Part shown: positions 33,781-42,825 of the stretch, in pieces
How the letters are laid out: each line of letters opens with the position of its first letter
How positions within the stretch are numbered: position 1 is the first letter of the stretch
From: Flavobacteriales bacterium
GTDB taxonomy: Bacteria; Bacteroidota; Bacteroidia; UBA10329
Reading direction: 5' to 3'
NCBI GenBank assembly: GCA_016124845.1
Contig: WGMW01000009.1
Location: 1-64,000, forward strand
DNA length: 64,000 bases
Translations under genes and position numbers: made by a program
The notes under the pieces: model-generated
Seen by the model: only the letters and a program-made list of their open reading frames with translations
What the model was told of the DNA's origin: nothing
Databases searched by the model: none

Positions 33781-36700
33781 ATGTCTGTGGCGGTTCAGAT
33801 GAGAGGTTTCAAGAAAGTTTTCAGCGCATTCTGGGTGATGGCGATTCTGGTCATCACGGCCTACACGAACACTTCCGCATCTCATATAAAAAGTGGCGAC
33901 ATTACATGGGAATGTCTCGGTAACGGATCGTTCATTTTCCGTGTAAGGCTTTTTCGCGATTGCACGCAGCAACCGGTCAATACCGCGAATCAAAATTTGA
34001 ATGTTTCCAATTATCCGGGCGGTCTTACCATTCCGTTACACTTGGCTTCAGGATACCCGATCGACCGTACCGACCCAAGTTGTGGTGTCAGTTGCTCATC
34101 ACCGGGAACCGGTGAACTGACCGCTGAAGAATGGTTATTTGAATCGGACCCCGTTACATTGACGGGAACACCACCGGCCAATGGTTATCAGTTCAGCTAC
34201 AATCTCTGCTGCAGGGGAACGGTTGACAACATCGTCAACTCAAGTAATGTGAATCAGTATTACGTTGCCACCATGTACCCATACAATGGCAACGATCTTA
34301 GCAACTGCTATGATTCAAGCCCTCAGTTTGCCGAACTGCCCACTACAGCCCTGTGTTCCGGCTATGAGATGCGGTACAACAATAACGCGGTGGACCCCGA
34401 CCTTGATTCTCTTTCCTATCAGTTAGTTCAAGCACTTGGCGACCAAGGTGTTCCTGTAACATACGAATCGGGCTATAGCGCAACATCGCCTTTGCCGGGT
34501 CCCAACCCGATAACCATCGACCCGACCACAGGTCAGATAGAATATGCTTCATCTGCAAGTGTTACAGGAAAATGGACCGTTGTCATTGCCGTTGACGGCT
34601 GGCGATGCGGGCAGCGCATATCACGCATTATCAGAGAGATGAACGTGACCATCGTTCCCTGTAGTGGCAACAATCCGGTGCAGGTGGCTGCTCCGGTATG
34701 GTCTGCTCCCGCAGGAGCCTCTGGATTCTCGGTTTCTGTGCAAGCGGGCGACCCCGTGAGTTTTACTTTGACGGCAACGGACAATGACCTCATCAATGGT
34801 GTTCCTCAGACCATCGACTTTACGGCAGCTGGTTCGCAGTTCGATGCCAGCGTTACCGGACAACCGAACAGTTGCGTGGCTCCGTGCGCCACACTTTCCA
34901 ATGTAAGCCCACCATATTCAGGAACCGGAAGCGTCTCCACAACCTTCGATTGGCAGACCACCTGCGACCATGTTGGAATTTTTGATGATTGCGGAAAGTT
35001 GACCAACACCTACAATTTCCTGTTCACATACAAAGACAATTTCTGCCCTGCAAGGGCCATTACCACGGTTAACGTTGCGGTAACGGTTATCGGAGAACCT
35101 ATTATTGAAAGCCCTACGCTCCATTGTGCAAGCACGGATGCAAATGGCAATATCACCCTGAGTTGGGAACCCGTAGTGGACAATAACGTTCCGCAATCGT
35201 TTGTGGAGTATGTGATCTATCACAGCACCTCGCCCAACGGGCCTTTTCAGGAAATAGGTACGGTGAGCAACATCAGTTCGGGAACGTATGTGCATGATGG
35301 CACCAACGCCACTCCGCCTACCACGTCAGGTCCCAACTACTATTACATCAGAACACGTTCCGGCTGCAACGATTCTGTTTTGGAAGCTCCGGTAGACACC
35401 ATCTCTTCCATTTATCTCACCCTGAACAACACGGGAACCACGGCCGAGTTGAGTTGGACACCTGTTGCTACCCCTCCGCTGGCATCCTCCAATGGAAATG
35501 GGCAAGGACTTTACAAACTGTATCGGGAATACCCTACAAACACATGGTCTGAGGTCACCACTACGTTTAATCTGAGTTATACCGACCCGGTTATCTGGTG
35601 CAACGAACAGGTCAATTACCGCGTGGAGTTGACAGATAATCTTCCCTGCACATCGGTTTCCAATGTGGTAGGTGATGTTCTGAATAATCCGGCAACGCCA
35701 GACCCTCAACCGATAGATTCTGTAACCGTTGACCCAGTTACTGGTTTGGTAACCATATGCTGGCCTCCGAACACCAGTCTGAATGTGGTAGAGTACAACG
35801 TCTATTGGAACCCAAACCATTTTACTTGGAATCCGCTTACAACCGTACAGGGATATAATACAACATGTTGGACTGACCCGAACCCCGCTGCCCAAAATGG
35901 CCCGGTCTGGTATCAGGTTACAGCTACAAACAATTGCAATGAAGAGGGCTTACCTTATGGTTCTGGTGTGGATCAGACAGATTACCATGAGACAATGTGG
36001 CTTCAGGGGAACTATGTCCATTGCGAAAAGACGGTAGAACTCCAATGGAACCCTTATCGATATTGGCCAGAAGGCGTAAAACAATATGAGATATATGCGT
36101 CTTTGGACGGTCAGCCTGAAGTAAAGGTGGGTATCGTTCCAGACACGGTAAGAACCTTCACACATACGAATCTTCAGGAAAGTTCGAAATACTGCTACTA
36201 CGTCCGAGCTGTGAAAAACGCACCAACCCGTATTACGAGTACTTCGAGTGATACGTGTTTCGTCATCTACGTCCCCAAACGCCCAGACTACCAGTACAAT
36301 TACAACACCACCGTACAGGCGGGAAATACGGGAGTGGAAGACTACATCTTCATTGACAGCACTTCTGGCTACAAGGGGTTGGAGATTCAGCGTGGACTCG
36401 ACCCTGAATCCATGAAATATCTTTGGTTCATTCCTTTCGACCCGGCAACCCGTTATTATCAGTATACCGATGTAGGCGCGCGGCCAGAATACCACAGCTA
36501 TTATTACCAGATCATAGGAGTGGACAGTTGCCAACTATATGCTGATACCATGAACATGTCGCGCACAATTTATGTGGAGGCCGTGGCCAATGCGGACCGC
36601 ACGAACGACCTGCAATGGAACGAATACGAAGGTTGGATCGGAGGTGTGACCTCATACAATATCTACCGACAGATAGGAGGCCTGGGTGGACCTTTCGACT

Positions 36701-37158
36701 ACCTGACCACGGTTCCGTCCAGCCAACTGACCTATAAGGATTCTGTTGTAGAGATCATTACCGGAGATGGGAATTTCTGCTACTACATTGAGGCTGTTCA
36801 AGGCGTAGGAGCATCGGTGGGTCCCGTGGTGGCTCCGCCAGACCCTGTGGTCTTTATGGAAACCAGCCGCTCCAACGAAGCCTGTGCCCACCAGACACCG
36901 AATGTGTTCATTCCCAACGCGTTCATGCCCGAAGGGGTGAACAACATCTTCAAACCTGTAACGGTGTATGTGGATTATGAGAGTTATCTCTTCCAAGTAT
37001 ATAACCGCTGGGGAGGAAAGATATTTGAGACCACCGACCCCGAGCAGGGTTGGAACGGAGACAAGGCCGATCAGGGAGCCTACGCGTACTACATTCGATT
37101 CGTATCCGCAAGCGGAGAGTCTTACAGCAAACGGGGTACGGTAACGTTGATCCGTTAG
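33781..37158 (+). CDS. Giant surface protein with fibronectin-type repeats and T9SS type B tail
   Basis: This 1125-residue protein has a signal peptide (ending near TSASH), then an N-terminal SHIKSGDITWECLGNG ... LFRDC module (about 35-65) related to that of the protein at 27115. A beta-rich region with paired cysteines comes next, then from about residue 445 a series of fibronectin type III-like domains with repeated LSWEPVVDN, ELSWTPV, TICWPPNTS, VELQWNPY and DLQWNEYEGW strands. The type B sorting tail begins NVFIPNAFMPEGVNNIFKPV (about 1041-1060), with VYNRWGGKIFET. It should be a long surface adhesin or motility-associated protein. A TAATTTAG box ends six bases before the ATG. Confidence 0.85.
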   Translation: MSVAVQMRGFKKVFSAFWVMAILVITAYTNTSASHIKSGDITWECLGNGSFIFRVRLFRDCTQQPVNTANQNLNVSNYPGGLTIPLHLASGYPIDRTDPSCGVSCSSPGTGELTAEEWLFESDPVTLTGTPPANGYQFSYNLCCRGTVDNIVNSSNVNQYYVATMYPYNGNDLSNCYDSSPQFAELPTTALCSGYEMRYNNNAVDPDLDSLSYQLVQALGDQGVPVTYESGYSATSPLPGPNPITIDPTTGQIEYASSASVTGKWTVVIAVDGWRCGQRISRIIREMNVTIVPCSGNNPVQVAAPVWSAPAGASGFSVSVQAGDPVSFTLTATDNDLINGVPQTIDFTAAGSQFDASVTGQPNSCVAPCATLSNVSPPYSGTGSVSTTFDWQTTCDHVGIFDDCGKLTNTYNFLFTYKDNFCPARAITTVNVAVTVIGEPIIESPTLHCASTDANGNITLSWEPVVDNNVPQSFVEYVIYHSTSPNGPFQEIGTVSNISSGTYVHDGTNATPPTTSGPNYYYIRTRSGCNDSVLEAPVDTISSIYLTLNNTGTTAELSWTPVATPPLASSNGNGQGLYKLYREYPTNTWSEVTTTFNLSYTDPVIWCNEQVNYRVELTDNLPCTSVSNVVGDVLNNPATPDPQPIDSVTVDPVTGLVTICWPPNTSLNVVEYNVYWNPNHFTWNPLTTVQGYNTTCWTDPNPAAQNGPVWYQVTATNNCNEEGLPYGSGVDQTDYHETMWLQGNYVHCEKTVELQWNPYRYWPEGVKQYEIYASLDGQPEVKVGIVPDTVRTFTHTNLQESSKYCYYVRAVKNAPTRITSTSSDTCFVIYVPKRPDYQYNYNTTVQAGNTGVEDYIFIDSTSGYKGLEIQRGLDPESMKYLWFIPFDPATRYYQYTDVGARPEYHSYYYQIIGVDSCQLYADTMNMSRTIYVEAVANADRTNDLQWNEYEGWIGGVTSYNIYRQIGGLGGPFDYLTTVPSSQLTYKDSVVEIITGDGNFCYYIEAVQGVGASVGPVVAPPDPVVFMETSRSNEACAHQTPNVFIPNAFMPEGVNNIFKPVTVYVDYESYLFQVYNRWGGKIFETTDPEQGWNGDKADQGAYAYYIRFVSASGESYSKRGTVTLIR

Positions 37159-37175
37159 TTCACTACGCTATCGTT

Positions 37176-37183
37176 TACCTTTG
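37176..37183 (+). promoter_or_regulatory. TAnnTTTG -7 box upstream of the M43 protease
   Basis: TACCTTTG lies 16 bases before the ATG at 37200. A TTG at 37147-37149 is a possible -33 element, although the spacer of 26 is long. Confidence 0.45.
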
Positions 37184-37199
37184 CAGGCAACATTTTCGG

Positions 37200-38456
37200 A
37201 TGAAAGAAACAGCTTTTACGATTGCCTTCATGCTATTCATCGCACTTGGTGCGGTTGCTCAGAATGCCCATTGCGGTACATCGGAAAAGATGCAGGAGCT
37301 ATTTGGTGCCGACCCATCCTTGGCAGAAAAACGTAAAGGAATTGAGGAATTTACTGCCCGATGGACAGCTGAGAACCAGATGAATGTGAACCGCGATGTG
37401 GTGACCATTCCCGTAGTAGTGCATGTGGTTTACAACACTCCGTTACAGAACATCTCCGACACGCAGATCCAATCGCAGATTCAGGTGCTCAATGAAGACT
37501 ACAGAGGCCAGAATGCCGACATTTCGGGTGTTCCGAGTGTGTGGACAAACTTGGTGGCCGACTGCGAGATACAGTTTGCCTTGGCCACCTGCGACCCGAA
37601 CGGCTATGCAACAAACGGAATTACCCGAACCCAAACAGATGTTAGCAGTTGGAACGGTTCGGATGACGTGAAAAAGACCGCCCTCGGTGGCCACGACCCT
37701 TGGCCAACATCAGACTACATGAACATCTGGGTCTGCAATGTAGGCTCCGGTATTCTGGGCTATGCCTACCAGCCAGGGGTAAGTGCCTCGCTTGACGGAG
37801 TGGTTATCGGGTACAAGTATTTCGGTCGTCCAAGTCAATCATCCACTTACAACAAAGGCAGAACAAGTACGCACGAGATCGGTCATTACTTCAATTTGGA
37901 TCACCCTTGGGGAACAGGAACAGACAATATCAATTGCACGGCCGATGACAACGTGGCCGATACACCTATAACCGAAGGGCCCAATTACGATTGCGATGTC
38001 TCTTTCCCACACATTACATGCAGCAACGGCCCCAATGGCGATATGGTGAACAACTACATGGACTACGGAGACGACCCGTGCATCTTCTTTTTCACCAACG
38101 GACAGAAGGCACGGATGCTTGCGGCCATCAATGGTCCGCGGCAATCGCTTTTGAATTCAAATGGGCTCAACCAATGCCCGCTGGGCTTGGAGGAACACGT
38201 ATTGGAAAGTTCCATCAACGTCTACCCCAACCCGGTAAGCGATGCGCTTTTCGTGCAATCCGACCAGCGGGAGAACCTGCTTGCCGACATCCGCATCATC
38301 GATCTTTCGGGAAGGGAAATACTGAATCGCGCCAATGTGCGCCTCGGCCATGCGGCCACTTCTTTGGATGTATCGCAACTTTCTGCCGGAACGTATGTTC
38401 TCGAAATACGCTCGCAGCGCGAACTGCTCACCCACAAATTCAACATTATCCGATAA
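37200..38456 (+). CDS. Secreted M43 (pappalysin-type) zinc metalloprotease with T9SS type A tail
   Basis: This 418-residue protein has a signal peptide (MKETAFTIAFMLFIALGAVA) and an M43 peptidase domain with zinc motif HEIGHYFNLDH (about 224-234, HExxHxxxxxH) and a downstream Met-turn in NNYMDYGDDPC (about 284-294). The C-terminal 80 residues form a type A sorting domain (INVYPNPVSDALFV, about 342-355; ending LTHKFNIIR). It should be exported by T9SS and act on proteins outside the cell. The ATG at 37200 opens the signal peptide. A longer frame upstream overlaps the preceding gene in another frame. The stop directly abuts the mqnE start. Confidence 0.9.
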   Translation: MKETAFTIAFMLFIALGAVAQNAHCGTSEKMQELFGADPSLAEKRKGIEEFTARWTAENQMNVNRDVVTIPVVVHVVYNTPLQNISDTQIQSQIQVLNEDYRGQNADISGVPSVWTNLVADCEIQFALATCDPNGYATNGITRTQTDVSSWNGSDDVKKTALGGHDPWPTSDYMNIWVCNVGSGILGYAYQPGVSASLDGVVIGYKYFGRPSQSSTYNKGRTSTHEIGHYFNLDHPWGTGTDNINCTADDNVADTPITEGPNYDCDVSFPHITCSNGPNGDMVNNYMDYGDDPCIFFFTNGQKARMLAAINGPRQSLLNSNGLNQCPLGLEEHVLESSINVYPNPVSDALFVQSDQRENLLADIRIIDLSGREILNRANVRLGHAATSLDVSQLSAGTYVLEIRSQRELLTHKFNIIR

Positions 38457-39620
38457 ATGAACACCAACGGACTCGACCACATTCTCAACAGCACCCTCGA
38501 CAAACCCTTTAAGACCATTGCCGAAAAGGTGATGAACAAGGAGCGCATCTCGTTCGATGAGGGCGTTTTTCTGTACGAGAAGGGCGAACTGGGCTACCTC
38601 GGTTCGCTGGCCAACCACATCAAGGAGCGCATGCATGGAGACAAGGTGTTCTTCAACCGCAACTTCCATGTGGAACCGACCAACATCTGCGTGTTCGACT
38701 GCAAGTTCTGCTCCTACTCTCGCCTGCTGAAACAGAAGAATGAGGGCTGGGAACTTTCGGAGGATGAGATCCTGCAAATTGTGAAGAACTACGAGGGCAA
38801 GCCCATTACCGAAGTGCACATCGTGGGTGGCGTGCATCCTAAAATGGGGCTTCATTATTTCGCTTCGCTGATAAAAAAGGTGAAGGAGATACGGCCCGAC
38901 ATCCACGTAAAGGCATTTACGGCCGTGGAGTTGGAATACATGTGCCGCAAGGCCAAGGTGAGCTACCGCGAAGGGCTTCAAATCCTGAAAGACCACGGGC
39001 AGGATTCGCTGCCAGGCGGTGGTGCCGAGATCTTTGATGAGGCCATCCGTGCCGAAATATGCAACGACAAATGCACCAGCGAGCAATGGCTGGAAATGCA
39101 CCGCACCGCCCACCAATTGGGCATGCCGAGCAACGCCACCATGCTTTATGGACACATCGAGAAATTCGAGCACCGCGTGGATCACATGGACCGCCTGCGA
39201 AACCTACAGGACGAAACTGGAGGATTCAACACCTTCATTCCGCTCAAGTTCCGCAATGGTGACAACCAGATGAGCCACATCCCGGAGGTGAGCACCGTTG
39301 AAGACCTGCGCAATTATGCCATCGGTCGTATCTATATGGACAACTTCGGCCACGTAAAGGCCTACTGGCCCATGATCGGGCAGCAGACCGCGCAAATGAG
39401 CCTTGCCTTTGGCGTGGACGACATTGACGGCACCATTGACGACAGCACCAAGATCTACAGCATGGCCGGGGCCGAAGACCAGAACCCCGCACTGACCACC
39501 GAACAACTGGTGGCCATGATAAAAGAGGTGGGCCGCCACCCCATTGAGCGCGACACGGTTTACAATACCGTGACCGACTACATGAACTATGACTTCGCTG
39601 CAGAGGCAGCTAAAGCATAG
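38457..39620 (+). CDS. mqnE: Aminofutalosine synthase MqnE (radical SAM)
   Basis: This 387-residue radical SAM enzyme is of the futalosine menaquinone pathway, joining the SAM-derived adenosyl radical to 3-(1-carboxyvinyloxy)benzoate. The iron-sulfur motif CVFDCKFCSY (about 76-85, CxxxCxxC) follows VEPTNI. HIVGGVHPKMGLHYF (about 121-135), SLPGGGAEIFDEA (about 181-193) and FIPLKFRNGDNQMSH (about 258-272) are family features that favour MqnE over MqnC or CofH. It implies the cell makes menaquinone by this route. The other mqn genes are not in the window. Its ATG follows the protease stop without a gap, so it may share that transcript. Confidence 0.93.
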   Translation: MNTNGLDHILNSTLDKPFKTIAEKVMNKERISFDEGVFLYEKGELGYLGSLANHIKERMHGDKVFFNRNFHVEPTNICVFDCKFCSYSRLLKQKNEGWELSEDEILQIVKNYEGKPITEVHIVGGVHPKMGLHYFASLIKKVKEIRPDIHVKAFTAVELEYMCRKAKVSYREGLQILKDHGQDSLPGGGAEIFDEAIRAEICNDKCTSEQWLEMHRTAHQLGMPSNATMLYGHIEKFEHRVDHMDRLRNLQDETGGFNTFIPLKFRNGDNQMSHIPEVSTVEDLRNYAIGRIYMDNFGHVKAYWPMIGQQTAQMSLAFGVDDIDGTIDDSTKIYSMAGAEDQNPALTTEQLVAMIKEVGRHPIERDTVYNTVTDYMNYDFAAEAAKA

Positions 39621-39632
39621 ACATGTTACGCA

Positions 39633-40733
39633 TCAATTGATGTTGATGGGTCCCTTCGGTGGTCGGTTTATTCTCATGTCGATGACCTTTACAGGACACG
39701 GCAGTTCCTTCGATAAAAGCACATTGGCCATATCCTCTGCCTCTGCCAGCGAAAAGTTTCCTGTAATGGAAGAATGTCCACCTGCTATTTCTCCCTGAAC
39801 GGTGGGAAATGAATACACCTTACCATCTTCGATGATCGCAATGGAACGGTGAATATTGTTCCGCGTCAGGATCATCCATTCCCGTGCTCCTTCATCATTC
39901 ATCCTCATGCTTATGCCGGGCATTTTCCCAAACGCATCGAACTCAACTTCGGCTTCAGCCACACAGGAACCGTCCAAAGCCGGGCCATTGGTTCCGGCCG
40001 TTGTTTTGATGGCAACGAGTTGATATACCGGATCGGGTTCCTCAGGATCAAAGGGTTTTGCGGTCTACCGAAATCGGAGGTCGGATGGAAACAATGCCAC
40101 GATCTCCTTCTTTCGAAGGTACCCGCTTACCTTGGCCGTGTCTGATTGCTTGGTATAACCTACCACCGGTCCGGAAAAAAGTCCGCTATCGTTTGCTGCT
40201 GGCGAGAGACTTACAAACAGCGGATTGTTCTTCTCTATCAACGACATGGAACGGGAATCTGCACCGGCCGTGGTATCGGTACCGAACTTCTCCAGAAGTG
40301 ACCCTTCAGGCGTGTCATTGCCATCAGAAGTTTCTTTCTTCGGAATCAACCGAAGCAATTGCCTGTTCGCCTCCTCCAAATAACTGAACACCTCCTGGTT
40401 CTCATAGGTTTCCCAAAAACCAATGTTCCCTTGTCGGCCAACCAGTTTGGCGGTCCTGTCCGCATCGGTCAAATGAATGAGGTTCAAGCGGACCCGTGAG
40501 CCCTCCACTCTTATCTGAACATCATTGCTTTCTACTCCGAGCTGTTTCAGTCGGGCAGAAATGACCTCGGCCACAGCATCGGCACAATTGCCACTTCCGC
40601 CCGACCGCGAGCTTACGCCAAGGGTCATTTCCAGCCGCTCTTCTCCCTTCTTTGGAAGCAGGTCGCAACTGCCTATCATACAAGCCAAGATGACAAGCAG
40701 CAATAGCATACAACTGAATCTTGGCCTTTGCAT
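39633..40733 (-). pseudogene. SecD P1-like lipoprotein interrupted by an in-frame TAG
   Basis: From the ATG at 40733 the frame encodes a lipoprotein (signal LLLLVILACMIGSC) that resembles the first periplasmic domain of SecD. The part before the stop has GNIGFWETYENQEVFSYLEE, the typical Bacteroidota SecDF start. A TAG at 40065-40067 ends the open frame, but the same frame continues to 39633 with KPFDPEEPDPVYQLVAIK, then MPGISMRMNDEGAREWMILT and GEIAGGHSSITGNFSLAEAE, the P1 head subdomain. There is no shift in frame, so a single base change (for instance TGG to TAG) explains the break. No SecD membrane part exists, so it would be a free periplasmic lipoprotein. Readthrough or sequencing error are alternatives. 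The start is two bases after the DUF2167 stop. Confidence 0.75.
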
Positions 40734-40734
40734 A

Positions 40735-41619
40735 TCAGTCGTTAGACCCAAAGATCTTCTTCTTCAATGTGGCGAAAGCACCTACTACGGCCACGGCAAT
40801 GATCTTCCAGAACTTGAGCAGAAGTGCGAAGAAACCGGCCTTGGCCAGCACCTTCCCGGCTATCAGACCACCAATGCCGTAGGCAGCCACCTCATCCATA
40901 TCGGGGTTGAAGTTGCTGTATCTGTGCCCTTCGTTAAAGCTCACGCTGCCCAGAATGTCGTCAATGTCGTTCTGCACCATCGGCAGAATGCTGATGTCAC
41001 CTATAGCGTTCATATTGAGGTAACCATAGCGGCCAAGGATGCGGATGTTGTAATTGAGCGTGTTGGTCTCCTCATCCTCAAACTTCAGTTCCTTGGCCCA
41101 ATGCAGTTTCTTGTTCTCCTTGTCGTAGAACGGAGGTGAGGCCCATCCCACCAGTTCAATGGTCGGGTATCCGGCCTCAACGCGTTGCGGGTTGATCTCC
41201 TTCATGTCGCTCTGCATCTCTTCCAGCAGGTCGTCATAGTCGATGTCCTCTGCATCATCGTCATCAATGTAACCGTCCTTGGAATAAGACACCTCCACCG
41301 CATAGGTGAAATTCTCGCTCATGGGCGATACTTCTTCTGGAAAGAGGAGTCCGAGGCATTCCGATGGCGGGTTGCCCCAGAGGTCGGTAAGCACGTGTTG
41401 GCTCTGCGCTGCATCCAAAAACTTGTAGCCCTCGGGCACGGTGATGGTGGCCGTACCATCGAGCAGATCAACGGTGCCGTAATTGTAGGTGAAACTGCCG
41501 TTGATGCTGTCAAGAACGGATTGTACGTCCACCACTTCTTCGAGCAAGGTGGTGTCTTCCTGTGCAAAAGAGACGGAGGCGGTTGCCAGTAGAGCAACCA
41601 AGCAAGTAAGCTTTTTCAT
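40735..41619 (-). CDS. DUF2167 family membrane-anchored protein
   Basis: This 294-residue protein has a signal peptide (MKKLTCLVALLATASVSFA) and a DUF2167 domain. Landmarks are TITVPEGYKFLDAAQSQHVL (about 55-74), a WGNPP segment, ELVGWASPPFYDKENKKLHWAKEL (split by short loops, about 152-175) and NIRILGRYGYLNMNAI. A glycine-rich hydrophobic segment near the C-terminus (about 240-283) anchors it in the membrane, and it ends with basic residues. The ATG at 41619 is used since the 32 residues upstream are not signal-like. The family function is not known. It is coupled to the SecD-like lipoprotein gene downstream. Confidence 0.85.
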   Translation of the reverse strand: MKKLTCLVALLATASVSFAQEDTTLLEEVVDVQSVLDSINGSFTYNYGTVDLLDGTATITVPEGYKFLDAAQSQHVLTDLWGNPPSECLGLLFPEEVSPMSENFTYAVEVSYSKDGYIDDDDAEDIDYDDLLEEMQSDMKEINPQRVEAGYPTIELVGWASPPFYDKENKKLHWAKELKFEDEETNTLNYNIRILGRYGYLNMNAIGDISILPMVQNDIDDILGSVSFNEGHRYSNFNPDMDEVAAYGIGGLIAGKVLAKAGFFALLLKFWKIIAVAVVGAFATLKKKIFGSND

Positions 41620-41858
41620 GAGGTTGTTGGTTGATTGAAAGAGAATGTTTATCTGGTCGACAAGATAGAACAAAGTGACAAAAGGTGGAACCCGAACCAT
41701 CTTCAAAAACACCAATCATAAGGAGTACACCACCTACTTAGCGAAGGCCAACAGCGGTTGGCTGGTCGAGAATCGAAATAGACAGAAATCCCGATCATGA
41801 AACATAGGAGGTGTCCATAACCTCATTGATCTTTCGGAGCTTACCTCCTATCAGCAGC
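41620..41858. other. Gap upstream of the DUF2167 gene
   Basis: No gene or convincing RNA is visible in these 240 bases. The DUF2167 promoter should be here. The segment leads directly into the second 21-bp array. Confidence 0.4.
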
Positions 41859-42068
41859 AATCTTGTCAGTGAATAGCGCGGGCTTGTGCGGGACTTTCGT
41901 GGGCTTGTCCAGGAATTGAACCGTCTTGTCCGTGAATCGAACCGTCTTGTCCGTGAATCGAACGGGCTTGTCCATGAGTCCCTTCTTTGTCTCCTCCGTT
42001 GGCTTCTGTCTCATGTCGGTACACTTCTTTGTAGTAGTGGAACACTTCTATGTAGACTTAGAAGTAAA
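41859..42068. repeat. Degenerate 21-bp tandem array 2 (ten units)
   Basis: Units start at 41859, 41880, 41901, 41922, 41943, 41964, 41985, 42006, 42027 and 42048, exactly 21 bp apart. The units at 41922 and 41943 are identical (CGTCTTGTCCGTGAATCGAA plus C), and flanking ones diverge. Units from 41985 on drift to a CT-TGT ... ACACTT type but keep the phase. On the plus strand the best units read as the heptad RLVRESN. Array 1 (4278-4549) has the same period and, on its minus strand, similar LV-x-E heptads (such as WLVIQRH and PLVIERL), so the two look like relatives. Confidence 0.85.
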
Positions 42069-42315
42069 CCTCTTACACAAAGAACCCAACGGGGGCGATG
42101 ATGAAAAGAACGAGGTGTAAAGTTGCCGGGCAGTCCGGTTCCTGTCAATCGGGTATTCTATTGAAAGACAATAGGCCAAATGGATTCATTTCAATCCATT
42201 CATTTCAATGGAAAACGTTGGATTGAATAAGCCAAGAAATACATTGATACGATGTTGTTTTTTTAGATAACTTCATGTTCATGATTTTCAACATTATCAA
42301 CCAACATTCTTCAAT
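42069..42315. other. AT-rich gap before the LuxR-type gene
   Basis: An AT-rich leader of about 250 bases with no gene seen. A direct repeat of TCATTTCAATCCATTCATTT type lies near 42185-42212. The promoter for the HTH gene is expected here. Confidence 0.4.
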
Positions 42316-42597
42316 ATGGAAAAAGAACTGCAACCATCGTTGAATTTGACAACCTACATGGTGGACGGAAAAAAGCTTACCGAGTGTCAGATGCGGATCA
42401 TTGGCCTATCGGTAAAGGGGCTGATGCGCAAGGAAATGGCCGAAGAGCTGGGCAAGAGCAGGCATACCATTGATACGCACCTCGACCGCATTTACAAATT
42501 ACTGGACCTGCACAGCGACAAGCAACTTACAGCCTGGGCATGCGCAATGGATTTGATGAGAACGGCCGCTTTCTTGGGAATGAAATACTGGTTTTAA
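42316..42597 (+). CDS. Short LuxR-type helix-turn-helix protein
   Basis: This 93-residue protein consists almost wholly of a LuxR C-terminal DNA-binding domain: LTECQMRIIGLSVKGLMRKE (about 22-41), the recognition part GKSRHTIDTHLDRIYKLLDLH (split at about 47-67) and a C-terminal helix. There is no receiver or sensor domain. It is probably a small DNA-binding regulator whose activity is set by expression or a partner. It lies downstream of the second 21-bp array. Targets are unknown. Confidence 0.8.
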   Translation: MEKELQPSLNLTTYMVDGKKLTECQMRIIGLSVKGLMRKEMAEELGKSRHTIDTHLDRIYKLLDLHSDKQLTAWACAMDLMRTAAFLGMKYWF

Positions 42598-42773
42598 AAT
42601 GATCGGCAAATGATCAAAATGATCATTCGCAAAGTTACCCTGAGCGGGAATTCCTCTTACCAACTCACCTCTGTCCCCGCAGGCCGGAGAAGAGGAAAGC
42701 TCCGCGCAGAGCAGGGGTGGGTTGAATATGGTCCATGGTCGGATGGAGGATGATCGATTGATCGCCAACAAAA
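42598..42773. other. Short gap after the LuxR-type gene
   Basis: About 175 bases without a gene. A C/G-rich stretch (CCCCGCAGGCCGGAGAAGAG) may be a worn intergenic repeat. Confidence 0.35.
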
Positions 42774-42797
42774 AAGGAGCAAGACACCTTGCTCCTT
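42774..42797 (-). terminator. Intrinsic terminator of the thioredoxin gene
   Basis: AAGGAGCAAG-ACAC-CTTGCTCCTT is followed on the minus strand by a T-run of six, past the thioredoxin stop. Confidence 0.8.
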
Positions 42798-42825
42798 TTC
42801 ACATACGCCTTATGTATTTCGGCTT

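Noticed and set aside
40060-40075. Frameshift (sequencing or programmed) in the SecD-like gene
   Set aside because: Careful rereading shows both parts in the same frame, so the break is a plain in-frame TAG and no shift is needed.
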